Shown here piece by piece: positions 27,708 through 36,642 of a stretch of DNA of 64,000 nt. Numbering within the stretch: the first letter of the stretch is position 1; every line of letters starts with the position of its first letter. Source of the stretch: Bradyrhizobium sp. LLZ17. GTDB lineage: Bacteria > Pseudomonadota > Alphaproteobacteria > Rhizobiales > Xanthobacteraceae. A program made the position numbers and the translations under genes. Below the pieces are notes generated by a model, which saw only the letters and a program-made list of their open reading frames with translations, searched no databases and had not been told where the DNA came from. Location of the stretch: assembly GCF_041200145.1 (NCBI RefSeq), contig NZ_CP165734.1, positions 7,297,001 through 7,361,000 on the forward strand, given 5' to 3'.

Positions 27708-28103
27708 ATGGCGTCCAACCGACAAATCGAAGCCAATCGCGCCAACGCCAGGCGCAGCACCGGTCCGAAAACGTTGGCGGGAAAAGCAAAGTCCGGCCGC
27801 AACGCTTTGCGTCATGGCCTCGCCAGGAGCTGCGAAGGCGACGACCTCGAGTCCGCGACCCTGATGATGGCAATTCGCGCTGGCCTCGCATCTGAGATCG
27901 GATCGGAAGCGGCAGCCGCCGTCGCACAGGCCAAGCGCGACTTGTGGCGGGTACGAACCGTCCGCCAAGCGATGTTGGCCGATCTATTGGACGGCGGCAC
28001 CAGCGCCATCGCGAAGCGGCTTAATGGGCTGGTGCGCTACGAGCGCAGCGCACTGGCAATGCAGAAGCGCGTACTTCGGTCGCTGAGGTCAAAGGACGGC
28101 TAA
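27708..28103 (+). CDS. Conserved hypothetical protein (ANRANARRSTGP type)
   Basis: 131 residues. The N-terminus ASNRQIEANRANARRSTGP followed by KTLAGKAKSGRNALRHGL is a signature I recognise from many rhizobial hypothetical proteins; it is basic and probably DNA- or RNA-binding. The C-terminal half is helical. It is the only + strand gene inside the prophage relic and may be an unrelated cargo gene. No function assigned. Confidence 0.75.
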   Translation: MASNRQIEANRANARRSTGPKTLAGKAKSGRNALRHGLARSCEGDDLESATLMMAIRAGLASEIGSEAAAAVAQAKRDLWRVRTVRQAMLADLLDGGTSAIAKRLNGLVRYERSALAMQKRVLRSLRSKDG

Positions 28104-28181
28104 GCCCGCGAGACCCAACGCAATTGGCTTCGTTCTGGAGAAGAGCGCGACGACGCATGAACACGCATGACAACCGGCTGG

Positions 28182-29621
28182 CTATGGGTAGCGATAATCA
28201 TAGTCCTCGCGCCCAACCGAGATGATATTGAGCTCGATATCGTCGAACATGGAATGATTGCCCACCCACTTCAGAAATTGCGAGGTGCTGTCAACCTGGT
28301 CGTCGTGTTTGCCGTGCGGAAACGCCAGCAGTTCTAGCAAATAGTCGTCGAGCCATGCGGCATTTGCGGGCAGATGTACTTGTCCCGCCTCGATCCGGAA
28401 GGATTGTGCCGCCATGCGATCGGCTTTGCTGCCTTCCGGCTTGATGCCGATCGGACGCGGCATGCCGGCCGGCGTATCCCGTTGCAGGTCTTGCAGCATC
28501 ATCATGCCGGGACCGGCATCCTCGATCAAAACCGCGTCCGCCCTATGTTTTGCCGCCAGCCCGACCACGGTCCGCCTGAGATCGGGATATTGTTGCCGAA
28601 CCCTGCATAGCTCGAGCAGGTAGTAGTCCTTTTTCACGACGCGCCAGGTGGTACAGACCGAATAGTCGTTCGTATTTCCCGTCATCATGGCGGTATCCCA
28701 GCTTTGGACGACATGGTCGGCTGCGCGAGCGGGCGGCACTTGGTCGTACCAGCGAAACCAGTCCCGCTTGATCAGATTGCCTTCGAGCGGCACCGGCCTT
28801 TGCTGGTATTGCGCCGAGAATTGCAGGCTGCCGATTTCGGCCTTGATCCGCTCCAACACCAGCTTGCTTTCGCGCCGCGGGTGCAGAAGGTCACCGGCCC
28901 GGCGGCGAAACACCCGATCTCTGCCGACGGCGGTGTCGCTATCTTCGACGGCGATGGCCGGCAGGTCGAGGTGATGCCATCCGCCCGCTTGCAACAGATG
29001 ACCTGCGAGATCGTCTTCGTGCAGGCGCTGCATCACCACGATGATGCGGCCGGTTTCCTTGTCGTTCAAGCGCGAGACCAAGGTGCCGCCAAACCAGTCG
29101 ATCACGCGTTTGCGTCCGGGCTCCGACATCGCCTCCTCCGCCTTGAGCGGATCATCGATGATGATGAGGTCCGCGCCCCGGCCGGTCAGCGTGCCCCCGA
29201 CCGTGGTGGCGTAGCGGCTGCCCCCGGCCGTCGTCACGAGTTCGGTGCCGCTATCCTTGGCCGCGCGCATGGCCGGAAACAGCTCTTGATACCAAGCCGA
29301 TTCGATCACCATTCTGAACAGGCGGTGCAACTCGGCGGACAGCTCGCTGGCATAGCTGACCACGATGATCCGGCGGCTAGGGTCGTGACCCAGCAGCCAG
29401 GCGACGAACGCGACCGAGACCGACAACGACTTGAGCGACCGCGGCGGCTGGTTGATGAGAAGCCGACGGCATTCGTCGGCCTGGACCCGCATGAGCTGGT
29501 AGACGATGGCCTCGATGTGCCAGTTCGACAGATATTCGCTGCCGGGAAAAACGGTCGTGAAGGCCCGCTGGATGAAATACCGGAGATCGGTTCGTAGCAG
29601 CGCCGCCACAACCGGCATCAT
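28182..29621 (-). CDS. terL: Phage terminase large subunit
   Basis: 479 residues, full size. An atypical Walker A (NQPPRSLKSLS, about 60-70), Walker B LIIIDDP (about 150), the coupling motif region VVMQRLHEDDLAG (about 195), and a C-terminal nuclease domain with SWDTAM (about 310), VLIEDAG (about 370) and HDDQVDSTSQFL (about 445) that provides the metal-binding acids. It packages phage DNA into heads. The start overlaps the stop of the upstream gene (ATGA). No portal or capsid gene follows, so this is a relic. Confidence 0.92.
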   Translation of the reverse strand: MMPVVAALLRTDLRYFIQRAFTTVFPGSEYLSNWHIEAIVYQLMRVQADECRRLLINQPPRSLKSLSVSVAFVAWLLGHDPSRRIIVVSYASELSAELHRLFRMVIESAWYQELFPAMRAAKDSGTELVTTAGGSRYATTVGGTLTGRGADLIIIDDPLKAEEAMSEPGRKRVIDWFGGTLVSRLNDKETGRIIVVMQRLHEDDLAGHLLQAGGWHHLDLPAIAVEDSDTAVGRDRVFRRRAGDLLHPRRESKLVLERIKAEIGSLQFSAQYQQRPVPLEGNLIKRDWFRWYDQVPPARAADHVVQSWDTAMMTGNTNDYSVCTTWRVVKKDYYLLELCRVRQQYPDLRRTVVGLAAKHRADAVLIEDAGPGMMMLQDLQRDTPAGMPRPIGIKPEGSKADRMAAQSFRIEAGQVHLPANAAWLDDYLLELLAFPHGKHDDQVDSTSQFLKWVGNHSMFDDIELNIISVGREDYDYRYP

Positions 29622-30035
29622 GTGCCGTCCTCCTCATCGCGCTGGGTCGCAGCCGCAGCATTCGCATCTGCCAAGATCTGCTGTCGAAAGGCGTCCAGGA
29701 TGGCCTCATCGTCCGTCGACGGGCTCCTCGTGGTGTCCTCCGCGGCGTTGCTGCTCATGGCCATCGCGTAGGAGAGCAATTTTTCGAGCGCCCTGACGTC
29801 GCCTTTCAGGGCTTTTTCCCTGAGGCGAAGCAAGGCCGCCTTTTTGGGTGGTGACGCGTCGTGACTTGCCGCCGTCATTCAACGCGACTGGGGCCAGCAG
29901 GGTGTTCTTGAGGTCGGTGGTAAAATTCAAGCTGCCCTTTGGGCGCCCGCGCGGGTTTCCGGACTGACCCGGCTTGAAACGGCTGTGCTGCGGCGGCCGG
30001 CCATAGCCAAGGCCCTTGTCCGATTTTTTAGCCAC
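29618..30035 (-). pseudogene. DUF5681-type phage gene with a frameshift
   Basis: The ATG at 30035 opens MAKKSDKGLGYGRPP followed by FKPGQSGNPRGRPKG, the DUF5681 signature found upstream of terminases. After RRVTTQK the frame goes wrong; AALLRLREKALKGDVRALEKLLSYA continues one frame over to the stop at 29618. Removing one base from the T5 run at 29841-29845 gives a single protein of about 138 residues. It lies exactly between the methyltransferase and terL with overlaps at both ends. It may be a small-terminase-like protein, by position only. Confidence 0.78.
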
Positions 30036-31374
30036 GGGCGCGCTCCAGCTTCGCGGTGCGGGTCTGGCCGAACGGCTCGTCGGTCTCGGCGTGCATCGCC
30101 ACCTTGCCCGTCAGATGCTGCCAGCGGCGGATCGTGACATCGACGTTGCCAGGATCGATTTCGATCAGCCGCGCCCATCGCCGCGTCCGCTCCGCTGCGA
30201 TTAGCGTGGTGCCGACGCCGCCGAACGGATCGAGCACGATGTCATGCTCGTTGGTGCAATCGCGGATCGCGTCGGCAATGAGCGCGACCGGCTTGACTGT
30301 CGGGTGCAGGGAGAGCTTGGATTTCCGCGATTGTGCCCAGCTGTTTTGGTAATCCCACACGTTACAGCGGTTGCGACCATTGCGGCCGAGCTGAACATTG
30401 TTGATGTGCGGTGCGCGGCCCTTCTTGAAAATGGAAATCAGTTCATGTTTGGACCGGTAAAAACTCCCCATGCCAGGGCGTGGCTTGTTCCAAACGCACA
30501 AATTGAGCTGTTCATCGTAGATGGGACCGGTTGCGTTGAGCAGTTGGCCTACGCCGCGCCAATCCATGCAAATGAAGTGCAGTGAGCCATCGACCGCGTG
30601 CTCACAGGCCAGCGCACAGAATGCGGCCAGGAACGCCTCGAACTCGGCGCTAGACATTTCTCCCGAGGCCATCGCAAAGTCGCGGTGCTTGGTTTTGCCC
30701 AATCCGGAGGCATGGCCATCGATCGGCACGTTGTAGGGCGGATCGGCAAAGATCATGCGGGCATGCTCGCGCTCCAGCAGCCGCAGGTAGCTCTGCGCCT
30801 GCAGGGCGTCAGCGCAGATGACACGATGCTTTTCCAGAATCCAGATGTCGCCCGGCTGGGTGATTGCTGGGCCAGGCTCGGTTGGCGGCAGCTCATCTTC
30901 CAAATCGTCTGAATCCGAAACGGCAACATCGAGTTCTCCGGTCGAAAATCCGGTCAATTGCAGGTCGATTTGAGGGTCGATGGTCAGAAGCTCGGTCAAT
31001 TCGAGGCGTAGGGCCTGGACATCCCAGCTGGCGTCCTCGGCCAGGCGGTTGAGCGTCAGCTTCAGCATCCGCAGCTGCACCTCGCTGAGATCGACAATGG
31101 TCACGGCGGGCACGACGTCCAGACCGAGGAGCTGGGCTGCGAGCACCAGTGCCCAGCCCGCGACCACCCGGCGCATGGCGTCGACGACAATCGGCAGAAC
31201 GAAACCGAACTCCCGTAAGCTCTCCACCAGCTTGGCGATTTGGTGTTGCGGATGGCGTCGGGATTGACGGCCTAGCGGCTTGAGCTCGCCGATCGGGACG
31301 GGAACGGGCTTTAGGTCATGGCGGAGTGCATCGCCATTGGTTGGTCGCGTGCTGTTCGTCAAGAGGGCCTCCAC
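30028..31374 (-). CDS. ParB-domain / DNA methyltransferase fusion
   Basis: 448 residues from a GTG at 31374. The first about 110 residues are a ParB/Srx-type domain (VPIGELKPLGRQSRRHPQ, then LPIVVDAMRRVVAGW). The second part is an N6-adenine or N4-cytosine methyltransferase of the beta class: catalytic DPPYN at about residue 210 precedes the SAM motif LDPFGGVGTTLIAAE at about residue 390. Such fusions are common in prophages of Rhizobiales and sit upstream of the packaging genes, as here. No restriction enzyme is nearby. Confidence 0.9.
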   Translation of the reverse strand: MEALLTNSTRPTNGDALRHDLKPVPVPIGELKPLGRQSRRHPQHQIAKLVESLREFGFVLPIVVDAMRRVVAGWALVLAAQLLGLDVVPAVTIVDLSEVQLRMLKLTLNRLAEDASWDVQALRLELTELLTIDPQIDLQLTGFSTGELDVAVSDSDDLEDELPPTEPGPAITQPGDIWILEKHRVICADALQAQSYLRLLEREHARMIFADPPYNVPIDGHASGLGKTKHRDFAMASGEMSSAEFEAFLAAFCALACEHAVDGSLHFICMDWRGVGQLLNATGPIYDEQLNLCVWNKPRPGMGSFYRSKHELISIFKKGRAPHINNVQLGRNGRNRCNVWDYQNSWAQSRKSKLSLHPTVKPVALIADAIRDCTNEHDIVLDPFGGVGTTLIAAERTRRWARLIEIDPGNVDVTIRRWQHLTGKVAMHAETDEPFGQTRTAKLERARG

Positions 31375-31422
31375 GGTTGCAATATGCCATCAGCATATTG
31401 GCGGAAGGCCGGCCTGGCGCAC

Positions 31423-31650
31423 TTAGAAAGTCCTCATCTCCGATCTATCGGGGCGATTTCTATATCTGATCGCCGCGGCCATGATGCTGCTTGCCGCTTG
31501 CGGGGTGAGGGGCGTGCAGGTTTGCAAGAATTTCAAAACGAATTGTCCAGCGGGCGTCTGCGGACTGCCATCATACCTTAATCCGTCGTAAGGGCTGTGG
31601 CTGAATCTGCAGCCATACCGCTCCACCAGGTCGGCCAGCCAAATCACCAC
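31423..31650 (-). CDS. Small hypothetical protein, 75 residues
   Basis: Starts at a GTG (31650) that overlaps the last codons of the gene at 31644, so both are probably translated together. It begins MVIWLADLVERYGCRF and has no signal peptide. I do not know the family. It could also be the C-terminal part of the preceding gene separated by a frame change. Confidence 0.5.
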   Translation of the reverse strand: MVIWLADLVERYGCRFSHSPYDGLRYDGSPQTPAGQFVLKFLQTCTPLTPQAASSIMAAAIRYRNRPDRSEMRTF

Positions 31651-32486
31651 CTGCCGCCGCGTCGGACGCGGAAGCGGGCCGCCTTTTTCTTGCTCTTTTC
31701 AAGCGCGGTTCGAGCCGCGAGCTCAAGTCGCTGCGCGATGCGGATCGCATCGGCCAGATGATGCACGTCGTAGTCGTCGTTGTCAGGCAACTCCCGATGA
31801 ATGTTGTCCTCTGAAGCCTGATCCAGCAGCACCAGCTCGTCTGCGAGATGATCGGCCGCATCCGCCAAACTCAGGAGCTGCGCGTTGTCACCTTGCCGCG
31901 CCTTGCGCCTGGCGCTTTCGGAAAGCGCTCGCAGTCGTCCCGGAAACAAGTAGAAGACGCCCAGGCCGCGCGCAGCTTCGGTCGGCGCATGCTGCGTGAG
32001 CCAATCGAAGTCAAGCTGCTCCGCGCAGGCGAGGAGATGGCCGACGTGCTGGACGATCCGGCCCAGCGCCTGATGGCTCCGGGCCCGGGTTACTTGCTGC
32101 TCACGCTGCCGTTCAGCCTGAATGAAGACTTCGCGCAACCACTCCACTTCGGCGCGAAATTTAGCCTCGCAGTTATCCCGAAGCCGGCCAGGGAGGGTGC
32201 TTATCATATCGGCAAATTGGTCGTCGCTGAGCAGAAAGCCTTCGCCGCAATCGGCCCGTCCGGCGTTCGTGTTGTACACTTGTCCATAGCCACGCAGGAG
32301 TATCATCGTCCCGTCCGATTTCGCTTCGAGCCCAGGCATCAGCTCGGCCCCCGCATTGCGGGCCGACGTTTGATAGTCGCAACAGCCACAATCGCTCGCG
32401 CAATGACGGTTGTGCAACTCCGGGCAACCACGGTCCTCCACTGCGCTGCGGTCGAAATCGAGGTCGCTCCGCGGTCCCGGAGTCAC
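31644..32486 (-). CDS. Hypothetical helical protein
   Basis: 280 residues from the longest start; internal ATGs (MPGLEAKSD, about residue 50, and MILLRGYGQ) are plausible starts and the first 40 residues, rich in cysteine, may be non-coding. The middle is strongly helical and charged (AKFRAEVEWLREVFIQAERQREQQ) and the C-terminus basic. No domain recognised. It is the last gene before the repeat-rich region and could be the far end of the prophage relic. Confidence 0.55.
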   Translation of the reverse strand: MTPGPRSDLDFDRSAVEDRGCPELHNRHCASDCGCCDYQTSARNAGAELMPGLEAKSDGTMILLRGYGQVYNTNAGRADCGEGFLLSDDQFADMISTLPGRLRDNCEAKFRAEVEWLREVFIQAERQREQQVTRARSHQALGRIVQHVGHLLACAEQLDFDWLTQHAPTEAARGLGVFYLFPGRLRALSESARRKARQGDNAQLLSLADAADHLADELVLLDQASEDNIHRELPDNDDYDVHHLADAIRIAQRLELAARTALEKSKKKAARFRVRRGGRW

Positions 32487-32635
32487 CGGGATTCTCAGTG
32501 AGAATTGAACCCTTACGGATTTCCCGTGGAAAATGTCTGCTCCTTGCAGGGGTTTAGGTTATTGGTTGCCAATTCTACAGCAAGAGTTCGTCGAGACGAC
32601 CGTGCATCATGCGCTGTAGGGATCTATCTGAGCCA

Positions 32636-33124
32636 GGCATCAGTTCGTTCCGCGGCCCAGCCCAATCCTGAATGCTGGGGCCATCTGGACGCTGCTTGGC
32701 GGTCATGGGATCACCGCGCATCTTGAGCCTCGGATAATCCAGCAATCAGGTTGTTCGCTTTTGGACACTGGCGGCACTGGTCCCGCCCAAATGCCTCATC
32801 ATAGCGAACGCGGCCCCGCTTCTCGGTTGCCGCTCTGGTCTCCTCTCGTCTGCAAATCGAGGCTGAGAACAGATCGCGTCAGGGTTGCGGCGATACCAAG
32901 CGTGTGAGAACTGGACGTTCACGGATTTTCCCTGCTCGCGGCGGGCAGATTCCCTGTTCGCTAGCGAAAATTCCCTGCTCCGATTCCGACGCCAGCGCGC
33001 CGCGATGCTTCGATTTGTTGGGTTTCTCAAGTACTTCGGCCAATTCCCTTCATCGACGGCTCCCCTCGCAGTGTGGCGTTTTCCCTGTAATTGTCCCTGT
33101 TCGCAGGGAAATGATGGTCGGGCG
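32636..33124. repeat. Dispersed repeat A, copy 1
   Basis: A block of about 490 bases whose closest match in the window is 39849-40303; its right third also matches 46137-46352. The right half carries the iterated heptamer TTCCCTG at 32928, 32950, 32971 and 33081 and a TCCCTG at 33094 that forms a perfect hairpin with CAGGGA around a TTCG loop (33094-33109). Open frames through the block differ between copies and are interrupted, so I do not call a protein. It belongs to no IS family I can name. Confidence 0.75.
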
Positions 33125-33222
33125 ACGTTTGCCCCTTTGCTCTGGATAGCGCGGTCGGGATGATTGACGCTGCCGTTGCGCGGTGATGGGGTGATCCCGG
33201 TTCGGAACGGACGGGGATCAGA

Positions 33223-33732
33223 ATGAGCAGCGAGTCGCAGCTGCGCGAGAAGCTTCGGAAGATCGAAGCGTTGTTCGTGGGGGCCGGAACTGCTGGTGAG
33301 CGCCTTGCGGCGGAAGCCGCGCTGCGGCGGGTGCGGGCCCGGGTCGAGGACCTCGCTCGCCACGATCCACCGATCGAGCAGCAATTCTCGCTGCCTGACC
33401 AATGGTCTCGGCGCGAACCGCGCCGAGCTCGATCTCCATCGCCGCCTGCTCCTCGGTCAGCAATTGGCCTCCGCGGCCAGCGATCGCGACCGGCACAAAG
33501 CCAGCTGGCATTGCCTCTGTCCCCGCGCGCCCTGGCGACGCCAGAGAAACAACAGACTTGGAGCCGCGCCACCGCGGACACGCTTGCAGTTTGCACAAAA
33601 CTCTCCGCAACAATCGCCGCCTTGGCATCGGCCGACCAGCGCCGACGCCGGCCCGTCCCGGTGATAGCGGTAGCGTGCGGCTGGGCCTCTTGGCATCTCG
33701 TCGAAAAGCACGCCCTTCTTTCAAGGGGCTAG
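33223..33732 (+). pseudogene. Truncated hypothetical gene (LREKLRKIEALF type)
   Basis: The start MSSESQLREKLRKIEALFVGAG and the following segments to about residue 62 (QQFSLPDQWSR) match a rhizobial family I recognise, normally about 140 residues long with a conserved C-terminal part. After DQWSR the sequence changes abruptly to arginine/proline-rich coding of low quality, suggesting that a foreign or scrambled segment replaced the 3' half. The open frame runs to 33732 but the natural end is lost. Function of the family unknown. Confidence 0.55.
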
Positions 33733-33799
33733 TATCTAAGCGAGGGGCGTTTCCGAATCCTTAGGCTATCGACACTATTCCGAGCAGCCCCCATCACAG

Positions 33800-34345
33800 C
33801 GCACGGCCGGCCCGTGTCACCGACATCCGCAACCGGCCTCATCGCCGCACTGGCGCGGCTGGCTGAAGCCTGAGGACCGCTGTCTCGTGCAGTTTAAGGT
33901 TTATTATTCGGGCTTGCGTCAGCTCGTTCCAAATCCGGAACGCTGGGAGGAAAAATCGCGGGCGTTGCAGATTTACAACCTGCACAGCCATTTGAGATAC
34001 TAAGCTCATCCATTGAGACGACAAAATATATTTCATTCTTGGTTCAATATAATCAGTGGGGGCGGAAAATGTTTGACATCTATCGCAATGACAAGCGCGA
34101 CTTGCTTGTTCTAGGTACAGGCTCTGCCGTACCCGTGCTTTACTCGGCACATAAGTGGCGCAAGAGCAGGAAACGAGTTGTCAAGGTCAGCGACGAAATC
34201 AAGTCAGCCGTTCAGGCACAAGGCTATTATGTTCGCAGCTTGCGCGCCACCAAAGAGCGGATGATCGAGGTCGAGTAGGTCGCCAGTGAGCTGGTGTTCG
34301 CCACGTGCAACCTCAACAGCATCACGATCAGCCAAGCCGCCATTC
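33800..34345 (+). repeat. Dispersed repeat B, copy 1
   Basis: Matches 45335-45905 almost base for base over most of its length, with a replaced stretch of about 40-50 bases near 33905. It includes a 69-residue gene (34069-34278), its leader and about 65 bases downstream. Gene and flanks duplicated together, so the duplication was segmental. Confidence 0.8.
34069..34278 (+). CDS. Small basic membrane-anchored-like protein, copy 1
   Basis: 69 residues, [21 protein letters not shown] mildly hydrophobic stretch ([16 protein letters not shown]) is followed by a basic segment [18 protein letters not shown]. The same protein, with about five substitutions, is encoded at 45626. Conservation of the frame between two copies whose flanks also match argues for a real gene but not strongly for function. 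No family recognised. Confidence 0.65.
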   Translation: MFDIYRNDKRDLLVLGTGSAVPVLYSAHKWRKSRKRVVKVSDEIKSAVQAQGYYVRSLRATKERMIEVE

Positions 34346-34746
34346 TCCACTACGGCTGGTACCGCAGTTGAACCTATCCATTTGATGCCAGTGACGCTGA
34401 GCATTGATGAGGAGCGGCATGACCTAGCAGGCGCCCTGGGATGGGCAACATGTTTGCAACGGGACGAAGCTGAGGCCGACAACTTCTGCTTGTTAGCGGA
34501 TCCCGATTTAACCGCCAGAGAAAAGCCGACCCGCCCGTCGCGAGCGGCTCCATATCCATGCGTATGGCACCCGCTAAGTCTACAGCGCAAGCTCTACGAC
34601 AATCGCGATTGGTGTCGGGCGGGTTACTTGTGGAGGCGGTCGGCGGCGACGAGGAGGAAGCTGCCTCCCGCGGGAGCCTGCGATCATCGGCCAATAAGGT
34701 AATTCGTTGAACGCCAATTTTGTTGGTAGCGTGATTGGCGCGATGA
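34346..34746. other. Non-coding stretch after repeat B
   Basis: Open frames on both strands here have no recognisable features; I see no gene. Confidence 0.4.
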
Positions 34747-34778
34747 CCTCAGCTCCGGGCTGAGGAACGGAGCTGAGG
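34747..34778. terminator. Perfect 11-bp hairpin
   Basis: Arms CCTCAGCTCCG (34747-34757) and CGGAGCTGAGG (34768-34778) with a 10-base loop that itself contains CTGAGG, able to pair with the left arm in an alternative fold. Four T follow about 10 bases later. It may be a terminator, or a structured RNA element with two folds. No gene ends immediately before it. Confidence 0.5.
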
Positions 34779-34879
34779 CCGTACGCTTTTACCGAAAGGT
34801 GTCCGAGTGTGCGACTCGAACGTAAATAGCTTAGTTCGGATTTCCTAATTCATCGTTACTACCGCTCTAACCCGCTGCT

Positions 34880-35191
34880 TCACGATCGGCTACGATGGCA
34901 GAATTGCCGGGTGGCTTTGTCGGCGGTGATCTCCTGATCGCAGACCCGCTTGCAGACTTTGTCGAGGTGCCGGATACGAAACTCGGGGTGACGTTGCTCG
35001 AACTTCATCAATCCGCTGGCCTCGCTCTCGGATGCAGTCCCGAGGCACTGCTCGCCGAACTGTCCCGTTTGCTGCGGTCCCTTGGCGCACTCCTGAAAGA
35101 ACAGCTCCACGAAGTCGCAATCCTGCGAATTCCATGTTGCAGCCTGTGCATGCCCGACCGCCAGTAATACCCACGCGAGCGTGAAACGCAT
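34880..35191 (-). CDS. Small secreted cysteine-containing protein
   Basis: 103 residues with a predicted signal peptide (MRFTLAWVLLAVGHAQAA) and about six cysteines in the mature part (CDFVELFFQECAKG, CLG, VCKRVCDQE, FCH), suggesting disulphides in the periplasm. GGAGGAGT lies just before the ATG. Related small periplasmic proteins occur in rhizobia, but I know no function. Confidence 0.7.
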   Translation of the reverse strand: MRFTLAWVLLAVGHAQAATWNSQDCDFVELFFQECAKGPQQTGQFGEQCLGTASESEASGLMKFEQRHPEFRIRHLDKVCKRVCDQEITADKATRQFCHRSRS

Positions 35192-35382
35192 TCCGACTCC
35201 TCCTTCACGAGTTGGATGCGAAAGCCACCAGCCTTTGTTCGGAACTTGCGGCTACAGCCTTTCCGTGATCTTGATCCGTTCCCTTATGTTGTCGTCTCGC
35301 CTAAGCAAGCTTGCGAGGGCTTGGTTTTAGCTTCGGCGCCATCTTCCTCGACGCTCCTGGAACGCGTTCACGATCATTTCCT
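35192..35382. other. Short gap
   Basis: Nothing recognisable apart from the ribosome-binding region of the minus-strand gene ending at 35191. Confidence 0.35.
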
Positions 35383-35623
35383 TCAGATCCCGCCAATCTT
35401 TAGCCAGATCACATAAACGATTACGAACGCGGGAAGAGCAACGGAAAACCAAATCACGTTGTCCGCACCGCGGTCGGATGCAAACTCGCGGTTCGCATCC
35501 GTCTCTCTGCCATGAGGCACAATCGAGAAGGCCCGACTTGGACGGATGCGTTTGGAGGCCCCCCCTGAGAAGCTGCTTGACGGCAGCTTCTTGCTCGCTC
35601 GTCACGGGACGGATGGCTGTCAC
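35383..35623 (-). pseudogene. Small tail-anchored-type membrane protein gene, frameshifted
   Basis: A GTG at 35623 overlaps the stop of the ribbon-helix-helix gene by four bases (GTGA) and opens MTAIRPVTSEQEAAVKQLLRGG. After a C7 run (35559-35565) the frame is poor, but removing one base gives a continuation ending in NVIWFSVALPAFVIVYVIW, a convincing C-terminal membrane segment, and a stop at 35383. The repaired protein would be about 79 residues. Coupling to a DNA-binding protein suggests a two-gene regulatory unit. Confidence 0.62.
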
Positions 35624-35823
35624 CGTTGATCCTCTATCCAAGCCTGCAGCCCGCTTTCAATTAATCGGCGAACGGCGTCGGACCTGCTGATCTTCTGATT
35701 TTCGGCCAATGCCTCGATTGCCGTGATGAGGTTTTTGGGTAACCGTGCACTTACCAGCGGATCCTTGCCCGTCGCCGGACGACCGCGCCTCTTGCTTGGG
35801 TGCACCTTAATTGGCTTATTCAT
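35620..35823 (-). CDS. Ribbon-helix-helix (CopG/Arc-type) DNA-binding protein
   Basis: 67 residues from ATG 35823 (an upstream ATG at 35844 is less likely). A basic arm (KVHPSKRRGRPATGKDP) precedes the beta strand LVSARLPKNLITAIEALAENQ and helix SRSDAVRRLIESGL, the layout of ribbon-helix-helix repressors. It probably represses its own two-gene operon with the membrane protein encoded from 35623. Confidence 0.8.
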   Translation of the reverse strand: MNKPIKVHPSKRRGRPATGKDPLVSARLPKNLITAIEALAENQKISRSDAVRRLIESGLQAWIEDQR

Positions 35824-35900
35824 TAAGACGTACCGAAAATGCAAGCGGAGTCGAAGTGGTACCTTCCGCCGCGGCTCTAACCCACAATTGGGAGTGATCC

Positions 35901-36023
35901 ATGATGCAGGCTATCCAAACACTTACTGAAGGTCATCAATTTTCGAAGTGGGCAAGCGGCGGCGACTGCCCGCGTGGCTCAGCAGAGCAGTTATTGCTCA
36001 TAACAATGTTTGCTGGGAACTAA
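35901..36023 (+). CDS. Possible 40-residue protein
   Basis: Short frame MMQAIQTLTEGHQFSKWASG to a stop at 36021, with GGGAG seven bases before the first ATG. The first 30 or so bases reappear inverted at about 45948-45985, so the segment takes part in rearrangements. Support is weak. Confidence 0.3.
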   Translation: MMQAIQTLTEGHQFSKWASGGDCPRGSAEQLLLITMFAGN

Positions 36024-36071
36024 TCGCACGATTAGGGTCGCCCTCCCTTTGTGATGAGTTTGGGGGTTCTA

Positions 36072-36248
36072 ATGTCTGCTTTCCAAGCCAAGCTGGAACG
36101 TTTTGAAAGCCTCGCAATCGAATGCGAGTTGATCGCCGATCGATCGGGCGGAAGTGAGCGCGAGCTATACCAGAAGCTGGCCAAGCGCTACCGCGATTTG
36201 GCGCTAGACATGCGGACGTTAATCGCAACATTTGATGTCGCCGCGTAG
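36072..36248 (+). CDS. Small hypothetical protein, 58 residues
   Basis: From ATG 36072, MSAFQAKLERFESLAIECE. Highly helical and charged, ending KRYRDLALDMRTLIATFDV. Resembles short rhizobial proteins carrying the ECELIADRSGGSERELY pattern; no function known. The frame with an upstream ATG (36051) adds seven residues but lacks a better ribosome site. Confidence 0.6.
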   Translation: MSAFQAKLERFESLAIECELIADRSGGSERELYQKLAKRYRDLALDMRTLIATFDVAA

Positions 36249-36642
36249 GCTCGTTTGCAAAAGGGCATCGGCCAAGCGCCGCTCGCCTTTGACGGCTGCT
36301 TCCAACGTTCTTGAAGTTTTCAGATGATGCCGAGCAGCGCGTTTCGCTGCCTCGTTCGCACGTGTAGAACGGCAACTTTTTCTAAACGCATCCGAGATAT
36401 TTTCTTTCGGTATGGATCACGAGGACACGGGCGAATGGTTTTTGCCGACGCTCAGGCGGAGCTACGCCCTCCTGCCGGCATCAATGGTGCGCGGCAATCA
36501 CACCCCTGAGGCTTCCCGCTTGCTAACCACCCCGCGTACCGAGCGCCCGGGTAGGGTTTCGTGAGAAGCCGCGGCAGCCGGCGCTGCCCCCGTCTAAACA
36601 GCGCGCGCACTAAAAACAGCATGATTGCCTGTAGGGCAGCCG
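36249..36642. other. Non-coding stretch
   Basis: Nearly 400 bases with no supportable gene or clear repeat. Confidence 0.4.

Noticed and set aside
32746..33402. 218-codon minus-strand frame across repeat A copy 1 with a CSQPRFADERRPERQP segment also seen opposite copy 2
   Set aside because: The common segment is part of the repeat and the frames around it differ in the two copies; no start or domain is shared.
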